A DNA stretch of 8,708 bases from Lachnospiraceae bacterium (GTDB lineage: Bacteria > Bacillota > Clostridia > Lachnospirales > Lachnospiraceae). Shown in pieces: positions 4,973-8,708 of the stretch. Position 1 is the first letter of the stretch. The number at the start of each line of letters is the position of its first letter. The position numbers and the translations under genes are program-made. The DNA lies in the NCBI GenBank assembly GCA_014804495.1, contig JAAUZS010000155.1, forward strand, positions 1-8,708, read 5' to 3'. Under the pieces are notes generated by a model, which saw nothing but the letters and a program-made list of their open reading frames with translations, was not told where the DNA came from and ran no database searches.

Positions 4973-7594
4973 ATGGCAAAATGGGTGTACTTATTTGAAG
5001 AAGGTAACGCTGATATGCGTAATCTTCTGGGCGGAAAAGGGGCTAATCTTGCAGAGATGACTAATCTGGGGCTGCCGATTCCACAGGGCTTTACTGTTAC
5101 GACGGAAGCATGTACAGATTATTACAATAACGGTAAACAGATTTCAGAGGAAATTAAGAAACAGATTTTTGATGCGCTTGAGATTTTGGAGGGCAAACAG
5201 GGCAAGAAGTTCGGAGATACCGAGAATCCGCTTTTAGTATCTGTTCGTTCAGGAGCAAGAGCATCCATGCCGGGAATGATGGACACAATTCTAAATCTTG
5301 GACTTACGGACATTGCAGTTGAAGGTTTTGCAAAAAAGACAGGAAATCCAAGATTCGCCTATGATTCATACAGAAGATTTATTCAGATGTTTTCCGATGT
5401 TGTAATGGAAATCCCGAAATCTTATTTTGAAAGAATTTTGGACGAGATTAAGGAGTCAAAAGGCGTTAAGTACGACACGGATCTTACAGCGGATGATATG
5501 AAAGAAATCATCGTAAAATTCAAGGCAATCTATAAGGAGAATAAGGGTGAAGAATTCCCACAGGAGCCTAAGGTACAGTTGATGGAAGCTGTTAAGGCTG
5601 TTTTCCGTTCATGGGATAATGAAAGAGCGATAGTATATAGAAGAATGAATGATATTCCGGGTGACTGGGGTACTGCTGTCAACGTACAGGCTATGGTATT
5701 CGGTAATATGGGCGACACATCAGGAACAGGCGTTGCCTTTACCAGAAATCCTTCTACCGGAGCCAAGGGCATTTATGGCGAATATCTGATTAATGCTCAG
5801 GGTGAGGACGTTGTTGCCGGTATTCGTACACCGCAGCCGATTACCAGACTTGAGCAGGATTTACCGGAATGCTTCAAGCAGTTCATGGAAATTGCCAACA
5901 AGCTTGAAGAACATTACCGCGATATGCAGGATATGGAGTTTACAATTGAAAACGGAAAGCTTTTCTTCTTACAGACACGTAACGGAAAGAGAACTGCTCC
6001 GGCAGCAATCCAGATTGCATGCGACCTTGTAGATGAAGGAAAAATCACACCGCAGGAGGCTGTACTCAGGATTGAAGCTAAATCTTTAGACCAGCTTTTG
6101 CACCCCGCTTTTGATGCAGATGCTTTAAAAGCAGGACAGGTTATCGGACAGGCGCTTCCGGCATCTCCCGGTGCGGCTGCAGGTAAGGTATATTTCACCG
6201 CAGAAGAAGCTAAGGCAGCACATGAAAAAGGAGAAAGAGTTATTCTGGTACGTCTGGAGACTTCACCGGAAGATATTGAGGGTATGCATGCAGCAGAAGG
6301 TATTCTGACCGTAAGGGGCGGTATGACGTCACATGCAGCCGTTGTAGCCCGTGGTATGGGTACAGCTTGTGTATCAGGCTGCGGCGACATAGCTATAAAT
6401 GAAATGGATAAGGTATTCCAGTTGGGCGGAGAAGTATTCCATGAAGGAGATTACATTTCCTTAGACGGTTCAACCGGTAAGATTTATAAAGGCGATATTA
6501 AGACAGTAGAAGCTACCGTAAGCGGTAATTTCGGACGTATTATGGCTTGGGCGGATGAGTACCGCACACTGCAGGTTCGTACGAATGCAGATACTCCCGC
6601 AGATGCTGCTAATGCTGTAAAATACGGTGCGGAAGGCATCGGACTGTGCCGTACTGAGCATATGTTCTTCGAGCCTGACAGAATCCCTAAGATTCGTCAG
6701 ATGATTCTGGCGAGAACCGTTGAGCAGAGAGAAAAAGCTTTGAATGCGCTTATTCCTTTCCAGAAAGGAGATTTCAAAGCGTTATATGAAGTTATGGAAG
6801 GCAGACCGGTTACAATCCGTTTCTTAGATCCGCCGCTTCATGAGTTCGTACCGACTGAGAAAGATGATATTGACGACCTGGCAGTAGAGATGATGATGAC
6901 AGCAGAAGAGGTACAGGAAATCTGCGATTCACTTCATGAGTTTAACCCGATGATGGGACACCGCGGATGCCGTCTTGCAGTTACTTATCCTGAAATAGCC
7001 AAGATGCAGACCAGAGCTGTTATGGAAGCTGCGATAGAAGTCAAGGCGGAAAAAGGATTTGATATTGTTCCGGAGATCATGATTCCGCTTGTAGGCGAGA
7101 AGAAAGAATTGAAGTTCGTAAAAGACGTAGTAGTAGAAGTAGCAGAGCAGGTTAAGAAAGAGAAAAACTCTGATATCAAATATCATGTAGGTACTATGAT
7201 TGAAATTCCGAGAGCAGCGCTTCTTGCAAATGAAATCGCAGAAGAAGCAGAGTTCTTCTCATTCGGAACCAACGATCTGACACAGATGACATTCGGATTC
7301 TCACGTGACGATGCAGGCAAGTTCTTAGGCGATTATTATAAGAACAAGATTTATGAATCTGATCCGTTTGCAAGACTTGACCAGAACGGCGTAGGTCAGT
7401 TAGTTCAGATGGCAGCAGAAAAAGGACGTTCAGTCAGACCTGATATCAAACTGGGTATCTGCGGTGAGCACGGCGGCGACCCGTCTTCAGTTGAGTTCTG
7501 CCACAAAGTAGGTCTTACCTATGTATCCTGCTCACCATTCAGGGTACCTATCGCAAGACTCGCGGCAGCACAGGCGGCTATTCAGAATTCATGA
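4973..7594 (+). CDS. ppdK: Pyruvate, phosphate dikinase
   Basis: This 873-residue enzyme interconverts ATP, phosphate and pyruvate with AMP, pyrophosphate and phosphoenolpyruvate in the cytoplasm. In anaerobic Clostridia it can work in the glycolytic or the gluconeogenic direction. The length and text follow the Clostridium symbiosum enzyme nearly throughout. The N-terminal ATP-grasp nucleotide domain includes GGKGANLAEM and SVRSGARASMPGMMDT (around Arg92). The swivelling phosphohistidine domain contains GGMTSHAAVVARG with catalytic His454. The C-terminal PEP/pyruvate TIM barrel contains FGTNDLTQ (Asn767) and GICGEHGG with catalytic Cys830. All three domains are complete and no frameshift is seen. 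AAGGAG at 4961-4966 is 6 bases before ATG. Thr452 next to Ser453-His454 is the position regulated by phosphorylation in plants; whether that applies here is unknown. Confidence 0.98.
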   Translation: MAKWVYLFEEGNADMRNLLGGKGANLAEMTNLGLPIPQGFTVTTEACTDYYNNGKQISEEIKKQIFDALEILEGKQGKKFGDTENPLLVSVRSGARASMPGMMDTILNLGLTDIAVEGFAKKTGNPRFAYDSYRRFIQMFSDVVMEIPKSYFERILDEIKESKGVKYDTDLTADDMKEIIVKFKAIYKENKGEEFPQEPKVQLMEAVKAVFRSWDNERAIVYRRMNDIPGDWGTAVNVQAMVFGNMGDTSGTGVAFTRNPSTGAKGIYGEYLINAQGEDVVAGIRTPQPITRLEQDLPECFKQFMEIANKLEEHYRDMQDMEFTIENGKLFFLQTRNGKRTAPAAIQIACDLVDEGKITPQEAVLRIEAKSLDQLLHPAFDADALKAGQVIGQALPASPGAAAGKVYFTAEEAKAAHEKGERVILVRLETSPEDIEGMHAAEGILTVRGGMTSHAAVVARGMGTACVSGCGDIAINEMDKVFQLGGEVFHEGDYISLDGSTGKIYKGDIKTVEATVSGNFGRIMAWADEYRTLQVRTNADTPADAANAVKYGAEGIGLCRTEHMFFEPDRIPKIRQMILARTVEQREKALNALIPFQKGDFKALYEVMEGRPVTIRFLDPPLHEFVPTEKDDIDDLAVEMMMTAEEVQEICDSLHEFNPMMGHRGCRLAVTYPEIAKMQTRAVMEAAIEVKAEKGFDIVPEIMIPLVGEKKELKFVKDVVVEVAEQVKKEKNSDIKYHVGTMIEIPRAALLANEIAEEAEFFSFGTNDLTQMTFGFSRDDAGKFLGDYYKNKIYESDPFARLDQNGVGQLVQMAAEKGRSVRPDIKLGICGEHGGDPSSVEFCHKVGLTYVSCSPFRVPIARLAAAQAAIQNS

Positions 7595-7598
7595 TAAT

Positions 7599-7623
7599 AG
7601 AATAATCGCGAAGCGAAGATTCT
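7599..7623 (+). other. Small hairpin just after ppdK
   Basis: AGAAT (7599-7603) pairs with ATTCT (7619-7623) and, inside a 2x2 internal loop, TCGC (7606-7609) pairs with GCGA (7613-7616) around a GAA loop. It starts 4 bases after the ppdK stop. No T run follows, so it is more likely a 3'-end stabilising structure than a terminator. Confidence 0.45.
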
Positions 7624-7656
7624 GTTGTAGATGACAAAGGACTTTTGAACGATTTT

Positions 7657-7692
7657 GAGGGGTTCACCGGAGTGGTTGGTGGGCTCCTCTTT
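7657..7692 (+). terminator. Terminator-like hairpin between ppdK and the glycosyltransferase gene
   Basis: GAGGGGTTCACC (7657-7668) and GGTGGGCTCCTC (7678-7689) form a 12-pair stem including three G-U pairs around a 9-base loop, followed by a short TTTATA tail. The strong stem points to transcription termination after ppdK. The weak T tail, and the next gene's ribosome binding site only 7 bases beyond the stem, also allow an attenuator or leader role for the downstream gene. Confidence 0.6.
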
Positions 7693-7710
7693 ATAGAAGG
7701 GAATATTTTT

Positions 7711-8708
7711 ATGAATGTATGTCTTTTAAATGACTCATTTCCACCTGTAATAGATGGAGTTGCAAACGTTGTAATCAATTATGCGCAGATTATGCAGGAT
7801 GAGGGACTTGCGCAAGTGGCTGTTGCCACGCCGAAGTATCCTGATGCTGATTATTCATCATATTCTTATACGGTAATTCCTTATAAGAGTATTGATACAA
7901 CCCATTTGGTAGACGGTTATCGCACGGGCAATCCCTTTGCCGTTTCTGAACTTAAAGAGCTTTCCGATTTTGCTCCCGATATTATTCACAGCCATTGCCC
8001 GTTTTCATCTACAGTTATGGCAAGGATGATCAGATATCGAACAGATGCGCCAATTGTTTTTACTTATCATACAAAATTTGATATTGACATTGCCAGAGCG
8101 GTAAAGGCTAAATTTCTGCAAAAGGAGGCTGCCAAAACTATTGTTGAGAATATTGCGTCATGTGATGAAATATGGGTTGTCAGCAAGGGCGCAGGTGAGA
8201 ATCTGAAATCTTTAGGTTATGAGGGTGACTACCGAGTTGCCCATAACGGCGTTGATTTTGACAAAGGGCGTGTTGACGCTAAGACAGTTGCAGAGGTGAC
8301 AAAGAATTTCGACCTTCCATCTGATCTGCCCGTATTTATGTTTGTCGGGCGTATTGTAAAATATAAAGGTATACCGCTTATCTTAGAAGCTTTAGCAAAA
8401 TTAAATAATGATAATATTGATTTTCGTTTTGTCTGTATCGGAAGCGGTCCTGATGAAGACGAAATTAAGGAAATGGCAGCTAAACTTTTAAAACCTGAAC
8501 AGGTAATTTTTACAGGTGCAATTTATGACAGGGACGTACTTCGGGCATGGAATACACGTGCGGACCTCTTTTTATTTCCCTCAACATATGATACCAACGG
8601 GATTGTGGTCAGGGAAGCGGCAGCATGCGGTCTTGCCAGCGTTCTTATAAAGGAAAGCTGTGCAGCAGAAGGAATTACTGATGGCAGGAACGGATTTTTA
8701 ATTGAGGA
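7711..8708 (+). CDS. Glycosyltransferase family 4 (GT-B fold), partial at right edge
   Basis: An open frame starts at ATG 7711 and is still open at the window end, giving 332 residues without the C-terminus. The start is supported by GAAGGG at 7696-7701, 9 bases upstream. The N-terminal GT-B domain begins MNVCLLNDSFPPVIDGVANV and contains IIHSHCPFSS (91-100) and TYHTKFDID (118-126), both typical of GT4 enzymes that use lipid or polyprenyl acceptors. The C-terminal nucleotide-sugar domain has FVGRIVKYKG (211-220), a CIGSGPDEDE segment (242-251) and TYDTNGIVVREAAACG (292-307). There the family's EX7E motif appears as Asp294-X7-Glu302. Members of this group include diacylglycerol glucosyltransferases, so a role in glycolipid or surface glycan synthesis is a reasonable inference; donor and acceptor are unknown. 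Confidence 0.88.
   Translation, partial: MNVCLLNDSFPPVIDGVANVVINYAQIMQDEGLAQVAVATPKYPDADYSSYSYTVIPYKSIDTTHLVDGYRTGNPFAVSELKELSDFAPDIIHSHCPFSSTVMARMIRYRTDAPIVFTYHTKFDIDIARAVKAKFLQKEAAKTIVENIASCDEIWVVSKGAGENLKSLGYEGDYRVAHNGVDFDKGRVDAKTVAEVTKNFDLPSDLPVFMFVGRIVKYKGIPLILEALAKLNNDNIDFRFVCIGSGPDEDEIKEMAAKLLKPEQVIFTGAIYDRDVLRAWNTRADLFLFPSTYDTNGIVVREAAACGLASVLIKESCAAEGITDGRNGFLIE

Noticed and set aside
5914..6390. 158-aa open frame antisense to ppdK
   Set aside because: It lies entirely opposite a strongly conserved part of ppdK, has no recognisable domain, and is a codon-bias shadow.

Overview
The window looks like chromosome of a low-GC Gram-positive anaerobe of the class Clostridia, most likely a Lachnospiraceae-type gut bacterium. 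This rests on the AT-rich composition, the strong AGGAGG-like ribosome binding sites, and a pyruvate phosphate dikinase that reads almost like the well-studied Clostridium symbiosum enzyme (recognition from memory; no search was run).

Layout. Bases 1-1540 are an accessory block holding two type II toxin-antitoxin modules of unrelated superfamilies, both on the + strand: yefM-yoeB (107-629) and mazE-mazF/pemI-pemK (966-1537). Each has a near-consensus sigma70-type promoter with paired repeats laid over it, as expected for autoregulation. Between them, on the - strand, are two tightly coupled very small ORFs (48 aa and 26 aa) that look like the 3' remnant of another operon cut off by the mazEF module. 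From 1587 the window turns to cell-envelope functions: a 701-aa HAD-superfamily protein of the COG5610 type, then a membrane-anchored glycerophosphodiester phosphodiesterase (4025-4867). Between these two lies a 231-bp element (3733-3963) with long inverted-repeat arms and internal hairpins. It has no convincing gene and resembles a MITE or a large structured RNA.

The second half is housekeeping: a complete 873-aa pyruvate phosphate dikinase (ppdK, 4973-7594) with its own likely promoter, then two hairpins (the second terminator-like), then the first 332 codons of a GT-B glycosyltransferase of family 4 that runs off the right edge.

How the genes relate. The toxin-antitoxin modules are self-contained stability or stress modules. 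The HAD protein, the phosphodiesterase and the glycosyltransferase all fit surface polymer or glycolipid metabolism, but no precise pathway can be fixed from this window. PpdK links glycolysis and the phosphoenolpyruvate pool through pyrophosphate. The strongest candidates for something undescribed are the 231-bp inverted-repeat element and the truncated small-ORF pair between the two toxin-antitoxin modules.
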